From contig NZ_DEXW01000050.1 in the NCBI RefSeq assembly GCF_002364335.1, forward strand, positions 1 through 12,687: a stretch of 12,687 nt of DNA, read 5' to 3'. Shown piece after piece: positions 1 through 7,032 of this stretch (positions within the stretch are counted from its first letter, which is position 1; each line of letters begins with the position of its first letter). The notes below the pieces were generated by a model that was not told the origin of the DNA, did no database searches, and saw only the letters and a list, made by a program, of their open reading frames with translations. The translations under genes were made by a program, and so were the position numbers. This stretch comes from Winogradskyella sp. UBA3174 (lineage in GTDB: Bacteria > Bacteroidota > Bacteroidia > Flavobacteriales > Flavobacteriaceae).

Positions 1-17
1 CGTGCACGTTGTGCATA
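1..17 (+). repeat. Right edge of a preceding boundary site; start box of cassette 0
   Basis: GTTGTGCATA at 8-17 is the start box of cassette 0. It is followed by ATT as in most other cassettes, and it pairs at 9 of 10 positions with TTTGCACAAC at 1096-1105. The seven bases before it, CGTGCAC, do not match the AAGACC that precedes GTT in nearly all other copies. The site to the left is therefore of a different type, degenerate, or an array boundary. Too little of it is present to decide. Confidence 0.5.
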
Positions 18-75
18 ATTTTTTACAAGATTTCGATTCAATTGGAATAAAAACATTTTAATTTTTATAAAACAT

Positions 76-1089
76 ATGATTGTTGACTTTAAAGAAATTC
101 CTCCAGCAAATTCTTCAGATGGTAATCAAGATCAATTTGAATTATTTGCCAGAGATTTTGTAGAAAATTTAGGATTTTTGATAATCGAACAGCCTGACAG
201 AGGTCAAGATGGCGGTAAAGATATTTTAATTTCGGAGAAATTAAAGGGCATAAGAAAAAGCTCTGAACGAACTTGGGTTCTAAGCGCAAAACACTTTGCT
301 CCATCAGGAAAATCAGTTGGAATAAATGATGAAATTAATATTAGAGATCGTGTAGAAAAATACAAAGCAGATGGTTTTTTTGGTTTCTATTCAACTTTAC
401 CAAGTTCTGGCTTATCTTCAACTTTTAAGGGGTTAACAAATAAATTATTCTTAGATTATTTTGATTCAGGAATGATTCAAAATGAATTAATCACCAATCC
501 GATATTGGAAAATGTTTTTAGGGCTTATTTTCCTATTTCATTTTTAAAATTTAAATCCATTGGAGGTTATCCTGCAACAACAAAAGATTTACATACTTCA
601 TTTACAGGAGGGGATTCATTTCCCTTAATTGATTATGGCATAAATTCAGAAGGCTGGATTACACCAACATTATTAAATAGAGGAGCTTATACAATTTATG
701 ATCTTGACGTAATTATTAGTTACTCAATAGATCGCGGTGGTCCATATTTAACTCGACAAAGTTTTCCGTTTCTACATCCACAAAGCAATATTTTCTGTAA
801 TAGTTTCAAACTTGATAAGGTTATTGCTAAAGGAGAAATTTACAGTCAAATATATGCGAGAAATGGTGTATTCTTCCAAACAACTGGATTAGGCGCCTAT
901 AAGAATAATAAATCCTCTGATGAATTTATTCGAACCACAAGTAAATCAATATATAAACAAGGCCACCAGTCTAAAAGTAAAGAATTGGTATATTCTACAA
1001 ATAACATAATTAAGAATTTTTTATTAAACGGTGAACCTATTGAATTTATCAAAGAATTAAAGAAAAACCAAGAGAATGATATTTATTAA
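76..1089 (+). CDS. Mrr-like restriction-endonuclease-fold protein (cassette 0)
   Basis: This 337-aa protein has no signal peptide and is probably cytoplasmic. The first 110 residues look like a PD-(D/E)XK nuclease of the Mrr type: an N-terminal helix with E22 (QFELFARDFVENLGF), a glycine-rich strand turn RGQDGGKDI with D45 and D49, and a hydrophobic strand ending in SAK at 70-72 where the family usually has (E/Q)xK. The serine in that position is atypical, so activity is uncertain. Residues from about 150 to the end match nothing I recognise and may be a sensing or binding domain. ATG at 76 follows an AT-rich 58-bp leader that has no clear promoter. A defence role (cutting foreign or modified DNA) is an inference from the fold and from its place in an accessory array. 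Confidence 0.6.
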   Translation: MIVDFKEIPPANSSDGNQDQFELFARDFVENLGFLIIEQPDRGQDGGKDILISEKLKGIRKSSERTWVLSAKHFAPSGKSVGINDEINIRDRVEKYKADGFFGFYSTLPSSGLSSTFKGLTNKLFLDYFDSGMIQNELITNPILENVFRAYFPISFLKFKSIGGYPATTKDLHTSFTGGDSFPLIDYGINSEGWITPTLLNRGAYTIYDLDVIISYSIDRGGPYLTRQSFPFLHPQSNIFCNSFKLDKVIAKGEIYSQIYARNGVFFQTTGLGAYKNNKSSDEFIRTTSKSIYKQGHQSKSKELVYSTNNIIKNFLLNGEPIEFIKELKKNQENDIY

Positions 1090-1095
1090 AAAAAC

Positions 1096-1235
1096 TTTGC
1101 ACAACATCGGTTAAGCGCAAATAGCGGGCATTCTGGTGAAAAGTGCTATTTTAGAGACCAATTAAAAAACAACAAAGCCGACAAGAACGTGTCCCTAGTC
1201 CACTCTACTTGCCTTAACCAAGACCGTTGGCAACA
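1096..1235 (+). repeat. attC1-like recombination site
   Basis: The core runs from AAC at 1103 to GTT at 1226-1228 (126 bp). The left arm GGTTAAGCGCAAATAGCGGG pairs with CGCTACTTGCCTTAACC of the general type; here the right arm reads CTCTACTTGCC. The C after GGTTAAG has no partner (extrahelical). The left box TTTGCACAAC belongs to cassette 0. The right box GTTGGCAACA belongs to cassette 1. The two boxes match each other at only a few positions. Confidence 0.85.
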
Positions 1236-1254
1236 AGCATTAAATAAAATTTAT

Positions 1255-2247
1255 ATGAAAAAATTGATTTTAGGACTCTCAATAATATTGCTCGGTTCTT
1301 GCAACGAACAAAAGAAGATAGAATTTTCGTTAGAAGGAAAAACTCAAGAAATCGAGAATGGAACAGTAATATTATTAGATGGTGATAATACAATTTTAGA
1401 TTCTACAATTATTGAAAATAATTCGTTTGCTTTCCATACAGATTTGACTAAATCTCCTAAACAAGTAATCCTTAGGACAAAAGATTATTCACATTATAGA
1501 TATTTATGGCTAGAAGACACTATCATGACCTTTGACGCAAGCAAATCAGATTTTAGTAACGCAGAAGTTACTGGTTCATACGAAGAAAATCTTAGTCAAG
1601 AATTAAGCAAAGAAACCGATTCTCTTCCAAGAGATAAACGACTTAAAATGGAGATGGAATTTGTGAAAAACCATCCAAACAGCATACATAGTTCATATAT
1701 ACTTTCCGTTTATTCAGCGACTTGGGGCAAAGAAAAAACTACAGAATTATATAAAAATTTTTCAAGCGAAAATAAAAATAACCAATACGGCAAGAAAATT
1801 TCGAAATACATTGAGCTTAATCAAAATCCCCAATTAGGTGAGAAATATGTGGACTTCGAAATGAAAGATACCTTGGGAAATATAAGAAAACTATCAAATT
1901 TAAAAGGTCGAGTAGTTTTACTTGAATTTTGGGCAGCTTGGTGCGGACCTTGTAGAAAAGAAAATCCCAACCTTGTCAAAACCTATGAAAAATTTCATCC
2001 AAAAGGATTTGAAATATTTGCTGTCTCTTTAGACGATAATAAAGATAATTGGATAAAAGCAATAAAAGATGATGGCTTAATATGGAATCATGTTAATGAT
2101 TTAAATGGAAAAGAAAATAAGGCTTCTTTAATTTATGGTATTAGTGGAATACCAGATAATTTTTTAATTTCAGAAAATGGCGAAATCATTGGTAGAAATT
2201 TAAGAGGAGAAAAATTAAATCAAACTTTAAATGAAATCCTGCAATAA
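1255..2247 (+). CDS. TlpA-like thioredoxin-fold lipoprotein (cassette 1)
   Basis: This 330-aa lipoprotein starts MKKLILGLS and has lipobox LGSC with the lipidated Cys at 16, so it should be anchored in the cell envelope facing the periplasm. Residues of about 24 to 115 resemble the DUF4369 beta-domain that precedes thioredoxins in many Bacteroidota. Residues of about 195 to 330 form a TlpA/AhpC-TSA thioredoxin fold with active site WCGPC (W229, C230, C233) and a later cis-proline segment GIPDNF. The expected role is thiol-disulfide exchange in the envelope; the partner is unknown. I chose ATG at 1255 because the upstream in-frame GTG at 1189 lies inside attC1 and would place 22 repeat-encoded residues before the signal peptide. 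The leader after the cassette start is under 30 bp and has no promoter. It shares its architecture with cassette 3. Confidence 0.85.
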   Translation: MKKLILGLSIILLGSCNEQKKIEFSLEGKTQEIENGTVILLDGDNTILDSTIIENNSFAFHTDLTKSPKQVILRTKDYSHYRYLWLEDTIMTFDASKSDFSNAEVTGSYEENLSQELSKETDSLPRDKRLKMEMEFVKNHPNSIHSSYILSVYSATWGKEKTTELYKNFSSENKNNQYGKKISKYIELNQNPQLGEKYVDFEMKDTLGNIRKLSNLKGRVVLLEFWAAWCGPCRKENPNLVKTYEKFHPKGFEIFAVSLDDNKDNWIKAIKDDGLIWNHVNDLNGKENKASLIYGISGIPDNFLISENGEIIGRNLRGEKLNQTLNEILQ

Positions 2248-2251
2248 TGCC

Positions 2252-2391
2252 GGTTGCCAACATCGGTTACCAGCAAATAGCGGGCATTCAGTTGAAAAGT
2301 GCTATTTTAGACATCAACTAACAAATAACATAGCCGACAAGAACGCGTCCCTACTCCGCGCTACTTGCGGTAACCAAGAGCGTTGGCAACA
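2252..2391 (+). repeat. attC2-like recombination site (GGTTACC arm variant)
   Basis: The core runs from AAC at 2259 to GTT at 2382-2384 (126 bp). The inner arms are GGTTACC on the left and GGTAACC on the right, a compensated change from GGTTAAG/CTTAACC in other copies. The extrahelical base is A instead of C. The boxes are GGTTGCCAAC (end of cassette 1) and GTTGGCAACA (start of cassette 2). These two pair at 9 of 10 positions only because cassettes 1 and 2 share nearly the same end box. The spacer before GTT reads AAGAGC, not AAGACC. Confidence 0.85.
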
Positions 2392-2413
2392 ATTTTAAAA
2401 CACATAATACAAA

Positions 2414-3280
2414 ATGAATAGAGGTATTATTACAAATCCTGCAATAATGGATAGAAATGATTCTCAGAGCGTTTCTATATCTGGATCAATTTCAATAAAT
2501 GATTTGAATTACTATTTACTTTACTGGGACAAAATAGTAATGCCTACAAATAACATTTTTCATGTTGGAGTACATAATGAAGAAGAATTACTAAAAACTA
2601 AAATATTAGAAAGACCGAGAATCGCATTTTCTAGTTGGTCTACAAATACTCAGAATGGTTCGTATGATCCCTTCGTAATAGCACAATCCATTGTAGCTAA
2701 TGAATTAATTTCAACTGATAAAACTACTGATTGGACAATTCACCAAATTGGAGATGGAATTGCAATTGGTGACAAGCAGAAAAAAGAATTTAATTCTCTC
2801 AAGGTAGAACTACTAAAATGTTTACCTGTTCCAAATGACAATATAAACTTCCAAGAAATTCTAGATTTTAAAGATAAACGGAAAGATGAGTTACTTGAGT
2901 TACATTCAAAAATTGATGAATTATATCTCGAAATCCTTTCTTCACCAGACAAAGATTTAAAAGCAAAAAAAATAATTAATGAACTTAAAAATAGCATTGA
3001 TAAAATCGATACTGTTTCAAAAGAAAGATTCAAATCAATTATCAAATATAACTTAACTACGGAATTAAATTTAAATGGTAAAGATTTGGGAATAGCAATT
3101 GCAAGCGGAGCAATTTTCGATAATTACACCTCTGGATTTTCATTACCTATTGGAACGGTTGTATCCGGATTACTTTCATTAATTAAAGTTAAAGCCAATC
3201 GTACTGCTAGCGTTGAAAAAGCAGAAAATAAGTTGAAATTAAGTTATTTAGCAAATGCTAATAGAAAGAAGATAATTTAA
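2414..3280 (+). CDS. Unknown 288-aa protein, possible DUF6236-like (cassette 2)
   Basis: I do not recognise this protein with certainty. It begins RGIITNP at residues 3-9 and has YYLLYWDKIVMP at 33-44, a pattern reminiscent of the DUF6236 family of accessory-region proteins. That assignment is weak and from memory. Residues of about 145 to 210 are rich in K, E, D and L with heptad-like spacing and probably form a helical hairpin or coiled coil. A hydrophobic stretch near 235-265 (GFSLPIGTVVSGLLSLIKV) may be a buried helix or a membrane segment. There is no signal peptide, so it is probably cytoplasmic. ATG at 2414 follows a short AT-rich leader. It is the only gene of its cassette. A role cannot be assigned. 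Confidence 0.6.
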   Translation: MNRGIITNPAIMDRNDSQSVSISGSISINDLNYYLLYWDKIVMPTNNIFHVGVHNEEELLKTKILERPRIAFSSWSTNTQNGSYDPFVIAQSIVANELISTDKTTDWTIHQIGDGIAIGDKQKKEFNSLKVELLKCLPVPNDNINFQEILDFKDKRKDELLELHSKIDELYLEILSSPDKDLKAKKIINELKNSIDKIDTVSKERFKSIIKYNLTTELNLNGKDLGIAIASGAIFDNYTSGFSLPIGTVVSGLLSLIKVKANRTASVEKAENKLKLSYLANANRKKII

Positions 3281-3283
3281 AAC

Positions 3284-3423
3284 TATTGCCAACATCGGTT
3301 AAGCGCAAATAGCGGGCATTCTGGTGAAAAGTGCTATTTTAGACACCAAGTAAGAACCAACAAAGCCGACAAGAACGTGTCCCTACTCCACGCTACTTGC
3401 CTTAACCAAGACCGTTGGCAAAC
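3284..3423 (+). repeat. attC3-like recombination site
   Basis: The core runs from AAC at 3291 to GTT at 3414-3416 (126 bp). It has GGTTAAG/CTTAACC arms with an extrahelical C, AAATAGCGGG opposite CGCTACTT, and spacer AAGACC before GTT. The boxes are TATTGCCAAC (end of cassette 2) and GTTGGCAAAC (start of cassette 3). Confidence 0.85.
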
Positions 3424-3463
3424 ATTTAGAAACGCTGAATAATTAACAATAAAATTCTAAGAA

Positions 3464-4639
3464 ATGAATATTAAAGGCTTCATAACATTTATTCTTGCAT
3501 TAATCATTTTAACTTCCTGTAATCAACCAAAATCCGATAAGAAATCATTTGTATTAAAAGGTACAGTTGATGGTCCTAACACAGAATATGTAGTCTTAAG
3601 CTATACAGACAGTAGCGATGTTTACATATCCGACACATTACCAGTAAAAAATAATTCTTTTTTTAAACAAGGTTCTCTTATCCATCCACAATTGGTTTCT
3701 TTGACAAGCAATTTAACGGGTGATTATATGGAAGATCCTAATCGACTACGATTTTTTTTAGAACCAAATGAAATGGAAATCACTCTTCAGGAAGATCAAT
3801 TCCCCGATGCTTTAATCACTGGTTCTAAAAGCCAAAATGAATATGAGCTGTTAGCTAAAGAAATTAAACCATATTATGAGAAAGTTAATTTAAATGTAGC
3901 TCAAAGGAAAAAGTTAACTGAGGATAACAGGGAAGAAATAGAAAAGTCGAACATAAAAATTCGAAAACTATTTGATGAAGTTAAAAATATCCAACTCAAG
4001 TATGCTATTAATAATCCACAATCATATGTAAGTGCAGAGGTAATTAATTTTCATAGTAGACAATTGCCCATTGATTCACTTAAAATGCTTTATGCCGGTC
4101 TCGACCCAATTCTAAAAGATTCGTTTTATGGTTTAGCAATTCATGAGGAAATCAAATCATATAAATTTATACCTATCGTGGATTCAGGAGATATTGCGCC
4201 TAATTTTACTTCAGAAAATAGTGATGGCAATGTTTTAAGTCTAAATCAATTTAAAGGAAAAACTGTATTGTTAGATTTTGGAGCAGGTTGGTGTGTGCCT
4301 TGTAAAGAAGAAATTCCCGAAGTAAAGAGAATTTTTGATAAGTATCATTCAAAAGGACTGGAAATTATAGGCATTTCATTTGATAAAGATAAAACCAGTT
4401 GGAAAGAAAACATAAAAGATGAAAAATTAAATTGGCACCACATTTATGTAGGATCGGACAATATACGAGAGAATGGCTCTATTAACGTATTATATCGAGT
4501 GCAGCCCATCCCAGCATACATTTTGATTGATGAAAATGGAATTATAATTGACCGCTATCGTGGTGCAGACAAGAAAGATAAAAGCTTAAAAGATTTGGAA
4601 GCAAAACTTGAAACTTTGTTATCTTCTAAATTACTTTAA
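3464..4639 (+). CDS. TlpA-like thioredoxin-fold lipoprotein, second copy (cassette 3)
   Basis: This 391-aa lipoprotein has an N-terminal hydrophobic stretch ending LTSC (Cys19), followed by NQPKSDKK, typical of Bacteroidota envelope lipoproteins. Residues of about 28 to 125 resemble DUF4369, and a helical, charged linker occupies about 130-235. The C-terminal part from about 245 is a TlpA/AhpC-TSA thioredoxin domain with active site WCVPC (W276, C277, C280) and a cis-proline segment PIPAYIL. Valine in the CxxC dipeptide, versus GP in cassette 1, could shift the redox potential. It is probably a periplasmic thiol oxidoreductase or a reductase of a specific client. It is related to cassette 1 but diverged, with a longer linker, so it is not a recent duplicate. 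ATG at 3464 has an A-rich leader. Confidence 0.85.
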   Translation: MNIKGFITFILALIILTSCNQPKSDKKSFVLKGTVDGPNTEYVVLSYTDSSDVYISDTLPVKNNSFFKQGSLIHPQLVSLTSNLTGDYMEDPNRLRFFLEPNEMEITLQEDQFPDALITGSKSQNEYELLAKEIKPYYEKVNLNVAQRKKLTEDNREEIEKSNIKIRKLFDEVKNIQLKYAINNPQSYVSAEVINFHSRQLPIDSLKMLYAGLDPILKDSFYGLAIHEEIKSYKFIPIVDSGDIAPNFTSENSDGNVLSLNQFKGKTVLLDFGAGWCVPCKEEIPEVKRIFDKYHSKGLEIIGISFDKDKTSWKENIKDEKLNWHHIYVGSDNIRENGSINVLYRVQPIPAYILIDENGIIIDRYRGADKKDKSLKDLEAKLETLLSSKLL

Positions 4640-4651
4640 TTTTAAAAAAAC

Positions 4652-4791
4652 GTTAGCCAACATCGTTTAACAGCAAATATCGGGCATTCTGATGAAAAGT
4701 GTTATTTTAGAGACCAAGTAAAAAACAATTAAGCAGACAAGAACGTGTCCCTACTCCACGCCACTTGCGTTAAACAAGACCGTTGTGCAAC
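4652..4791 (+). repeat. attC4-like recombination site (GTTTAAC arm variant)
   Basis: The core runs from AAC at 4659 to GTT at 4782-4784 (126 bp). The inner arms are GTTTAAC and GTTAAAC, compensated at three positions relative to the common GGTTAAG/CTTAACC type, with extrahelical A. AAATATCGGG faces CGCCACTT and pairs less well there. The boxes are GTTAGCCAAC (end of cassette 3) and GTTGTGCAAC (start of cassette 4). Confidence 0.85.
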
Positions 4792-4831
4792 ATTTGACAA
4801 AAAATTGAACTTTAACCTGAAATAAACCTAC

Positions 4832-5470
4832 ATGAAAAAAAATTTACTGATTTTAAGTTTTGGACTGATCATGACTTTCTGTTATTCTCAAGAAAAACTT
4901 GACATTGAAGAAGAAAGATTTAAACAACAAATTGATACAATTGTCGAAGAATTAAAATTCAACTACGAATATGACCAGGCATTAAGAGAATATATAATTT
5001 ACAAAACCTTTGACAAATCTGTGACCGACAGTATTGAAAGCCTTGAAAATGAAAAAGACCGACTAAATTATATTTTTTCGACAAACTTCAAATCGGACTT
5101 GGCCAAAAGAATATGGAAAGAATTTATTCATCCTTCAGATGACAAGTTTACAGAAAGATTAATTGCAATAAGCGATTCTGTAGGTTATCCAAGTCTAAAA
5201 AGGATAAAAAAATATTACGATTCAGAACTTCCAGAAGAATTTAATCCGACAATATTTTTTGTTCATTCACGAGAAAAATATTGGAAAAAAATCAATGAAA
5301 TTGCCGAGAGAGAATTTAAAAATGGAAATATGGGAAAATGTGATTATGGCTATATCCGTTGGCATACTTCAAGCAGAAAAGAAAATAAATATTTAGACGA
5401 ATACGGAATAAAATATGGTGCAAATTCTAAAGGTCGTGCTGTATATATTCAAACATGTGAAGATAAATAA
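4832..5470 (+). CDS. Exported protein resembling DUF6624 (cassette 4)
   Basis: This 212-aa protein has a Sec signal peptide (MKKNLLILSFGLIMTFCYSQ) with likely cleavage after SQ. The Cys in TFC lacks a proper lipobox. The mature part is mostly helical and charged. The order YDQALRE, then ISDSVGYPSLKRI, FFVHSREKYWKKI and a C-terminal GIKYG resembles the DUF6624 pattern (a D-Q-x-x-R helix, a conserved His in a QH/VHS segment, and a GxxYG end), but I assign this only tentatively. The substrate and role are unknown. ATG at 4832 is the first possible start after the cassette edge and gives a complete signal peptide. The stop lies 4 bp before the end box of the cassette, so the gene fills its payload. 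There is no own promoter that I can see. Confidence 0.65.
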   Translation: MKKNLLILSFGLIMTFCYSQEKLDIEEERFKQQIDTIVEELKFNYEYDQALREYIIYKTFDKSVTDSIESLENEKDRLNYIFSTNFKSDLAKRIWKEFIHPSDDKFTERLIAISDSVGYPSLKRIKKYYDSELPEEFNPTIFFVHSREKYWKKINEIAEREFKNGNMGKCDYGYIRWHTSSRKENKYLDEYGIKYGANSKGRAVYIQTCEDK

Positions 5471-5474
5471 AAAC

Positions 5475-5614
5475 GTTGCACAACATCGGTTAAGCGCAAA
5501 TAGCGGGCATTCTGATGAAAAGAATTATTTTAGAGACCAAGTAAAAAACAACAAAGCCGACAAGGACGCGTCCCTACCCCACGCTACTTGCCTTAACCAA
5601 GACCGTTGGCATAA
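5475..5614 (+). repeat. attC5-like recombination site
   Basis: The core runs from AAC at 5482 to GTT at 5605-5607 (126 bp). It has GGTTAAG/CTTAACC arms with extrahelical C, and AAATAGCGGG faces CGCTACTT. The boxes are GTTGCACAAC (end of cassette 4, a perfect 10 of 10 match to that cassette's start) and GTTGGCATAA (start of cassette 5). The two boxes across this site match at only about half of the positions. Confidence 0.85.
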
Positions 5615-5632
5615 ATACACAACATTCGAAAT

Positions 5633-5884
5633 ATGAAGAAAATTTACATCACATTTACTCTAGTATTATTTATAATTTATGAGGGTTATAGCCAAGATAG
5701 TATTGACTCGGACACTAAAAGAACAGTAATAAGTAATGGAATCGGACTAGGAAGCGTAATCGCTGGAGTAACTTCTTGGGAAAGAAATAAATCAGTATTA
5801 TTAGCAATTATCCATGGTTTTTTTAGCTGGTTTTATGTAATATATTTTGTTTTAACTAGAAAAAAGAATGAAAGAAAATCATGA
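5633..5884 (+). CDS. Small membrane protein (cassette 5)
   Basis: This 83-aa protein has a signal peptide (MKKIYITFTLVLFIIYEGYSQ, probable cleavage after SQ), then a short polar region. Next come a glycine-rich hydrophobic stretch (GIGLGSVIAGVTSW), NKS, and a second hydrophobic segment (LLAIIHGFFSWFYVIYFVL) ending in a positively charged tail TRKKNERKS. This predicts one or two inner-membrane helices with a cytoplasmic C-terminus. I have the impression that the LLAIIHGFFSWFYVIYFVLTR segment is a recurring motif in small Bacteroidota membrane proteins, but I cannot name a family. It takes up under half of its cassette; the remainder holds only a decayed reading frame. ATG at 5633 is preceded by AT-rich sequence. 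Confidence 0.7.
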   Translation: MKKIYITFTLVLFIIYEGYSQDSIDSDTKRTVISNGIGLGSVIAGVTSWERNKSVLLAIIHGFFSWFYVIYFVLTRKKNERKS

Positions 5885-6190
5885 AAGTCAAAGAAATAAT
5901 AGAGCTAATCTGACAATATTTTTTTTTACTCACCTTTAGCTTTTTAACGGATAAAATTGATAATAAGAAATTATGCATAAAAAAAGTAAATTCAATTTTT
6001 AGTTTTTTAAAGCTTTTCGACTAAAGCTGATAATGGTTTGAGCAATTGTGATAATTCAGGAAATTTAATTCGAACTTCATCGGAAACTGGAAATAATCGA
6101 ATTGAATATTTATTCACAAATGAGAATTTCGATTACGCTTTAATTTGCTGAGATGGATGTATATAAAACAAAAGAATTACTAAAAAGTAC
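5885..6190 (+). other. Non-coding tail of cassette 5
   Basis: About 300 bp lie between the small membrane protein and the end box of the cassette. The segment holds a run of nine T at about 5920-5928 without a preceding hairpin, an AT-rich stretch, a 6-bp inverted repeat AGCTTT-N6-AAAGCT at 6011-6028, and a short open frame without a start (listed separately). I see no intact gene on either strand. It most likely represents a second payload gene that has decayed. Confidence 0.5.
6011..6151 (+). pseudogene. Possible gene remnant, about 46 codons
   Basis: A frame without ATG is open from just after a stop at 6008-6010 to TGA at 6149-6151. It translates to a plausible protein-like sequence with SNCDNSGN near its start and NRIEYLFTNENFDYALIC at its end. 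Codon choice resembles the neighbouring genes. This could be a piece of a lipoprotein gene that lost its start. It is short enough to be chance in AT-rich DNA. Confidence 0.25.
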
Positions 6191-6329
6191 TTATGCCAAC
6201 ATCGTTTAACAGCAAATAGCGGGCATTGTGGTAAAAAGTGCTATTTTAGAGACCAAGTAACAAACAACAAAACCGACAAGTTTGCGTCCCTACTCCCGCC
6301 ACTTGCGTTAACCAAGACCGTTGCCCACA
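6191..6329 (+). repeat. attC6-like recombination site
   Basis: The core runs from AAC at 6198 to GTT at 6320-6322 (125 bp). The left arm is GTTTAAC with extrahelical A, and the right arm is GTTAACC, so one inner pair is a mismatch: this copy mixes two arm types. The boxes are TTATGCCAAC (end of cassette 5) and GTTGCCCACA (start of cassette 6). The cassette 5 pair extends to 13 of 14 positions (5605-5618 with 6187-6200), the single mismatch being the C-A position. Confidence 0.85.
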
Positions 6330-6332
6330 ATT

Positions 6333-6893
6333 ATGAGAAAAATCCTGCTGACATTTATAATCGGAGTTGTATTCGCAAATGGTGCTAATAAAAAAGATGA
6401 ACTGACATCGGAAAACCAAAGTGATTTGGAAAAGGCACAAAGTACGAATGAAAGTGAGTTAGAATATATTGATAGATGGAATCAAATTGAACTTGCTCAA
6501 ACTGATGATAAATATGGTGAATGGGGCGGTGACTCTGATATAATTTTAATATACTCTGATGGGGAAAATGTTTTTGCCAATTATTCGAGATATTTGGGCT
6601 CTTATGAACCTCCAATGCCACCAAAAGAAAACGAAAAACCAAAAAAATGGTATGAATATAAAAAGTTGGAACGCAAAATTGATAGTATCGAATTGAGCGT
6701 TGACCAAATTGGGCTGATTGAAAATGCTATTCTAGAATTGACTAAAACTAAAATTAATTCAGAGACATATCCATCTCATAGCGGATTTGTAAATAGTGTG
6801 ATTTCAAGAGACTCTAGTTTGATAATAGAAGATTATCCCTCAAATGAGTGGAAGTCATTTCAGCGACTGAAAAAAAATATAATGGAAAAATAA
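6333..6893 (+). CDS. Exported protein of unknown function (cassette 6)
   Basis: The protein has 186 aa when started at ATG 6333. The start MRKILLTFIIGVVFANGANKKDE gives a clear signal peptide with probable cleavage after NGA. The mature protein is acidic and highly polar, with a proline-rich patch PPMPPKENEKPKK in the middle and a helical C-terminus; I recognise no domain. The upstream in-frame TTG at 6321 belongs to the GTT box of the cassette and is not needed. The leader is only 13 bases from the first G of the cassette to the ATG, so the gene has no room for a promoter or a normal ribosome-binding site of its own. Its stop codon is one base from the 10-bp end box. Confidence 0.65.
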   Translation: MRKILLTFIIGVVFANGANKKDELTSENQSDLEKAQSTNESELEYIDRWNQIELAQTDDKYGEWGGDSDIILIYSDGENVFANYSRYLGSYEPPMPPKENEKPKKWYEYKKLERKIDSIELSVDQIGLIENAILELTKTKINSETYPSHSGFVNSVISRDSSLIIEDYPSNEWKSFQRLKKNIMEK

Positions 6894-6894
6894 C

Positions 6895-7032
6895 TGTGGG
6901 CAACATCGGTTATCGCAAATACGCTGGCATTTCGTAAAAAGTATTATTTTAGTCTTTAAGCAAGAAAAAGTTTAGCCGAATTTATCACGTATACAAACCC
7001 GCTACTTGCGTTAACCAAGACCGTTAGCTCTC
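6895..7032 (+). repeat. attC7-like recombination site (most divergent copy)
   Basis: The core runs from AAC at 6902 to GTT at 7023-7025 (124 bp). The left arm GGTTATC faces GTTAACC with one mismatch and lacks the extrahelical base. The central part departs strongly from the other copies (TTTCGTAAAAAGTATTATTTTAGTC, then a poorly matching section to CCGCTACTTGCG). The boxes are TGTGGGCAAC (end of cassette 6) and GTTAGCTCTC (start of cassette 7). The stem and boxes are kept while the loop has drifted. Confidence 0.8.

Noticed and set aside
89..304. Minus-strand open frames, here and at 2740-3045, 6246-6440, 6385-6642, 8824-9018, 9518-9748, 9871-10071 and 10347-10547
   Set aside because: All lie opposite well-supported + strand genes or repeats and show no recognisable protein features.
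1096..1235. A promoter inside every repeat (TATTTTAG resembles TAnnTTTG)
   Set aside because: The last bases differ from the consensus and no TTTG or TTG box lies about 20 bp upstream of it.
1189..1254. Longer start (GTG) for the cassette 1 thioredoxin
   Set aside because: These 22 codons lie within attC1 and the cassette edge and would bury the lipoprotein signal peptide that begins at ATG 1255.
5415..5636. Open frame of 73 codons bridging the end of cassette 4 and attC5
   Set aside because: It overlaps the end of a good gene in another frame and then reads through the repeat; no protein features.
6011..6028. AGCTTT-N6-AAAGCT as a terminator hairpin
   Set aside because: The stem is short and AT-rich and is not followed by a T run.
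6321..6332. TTG start for the cassette 6 protein in the GTT box
   Set aside because: ATG at 6333 gives a complete signal peptide; the TTG is part of the conserved box, and the same coincidence occurs at 9424 in cassette 10.
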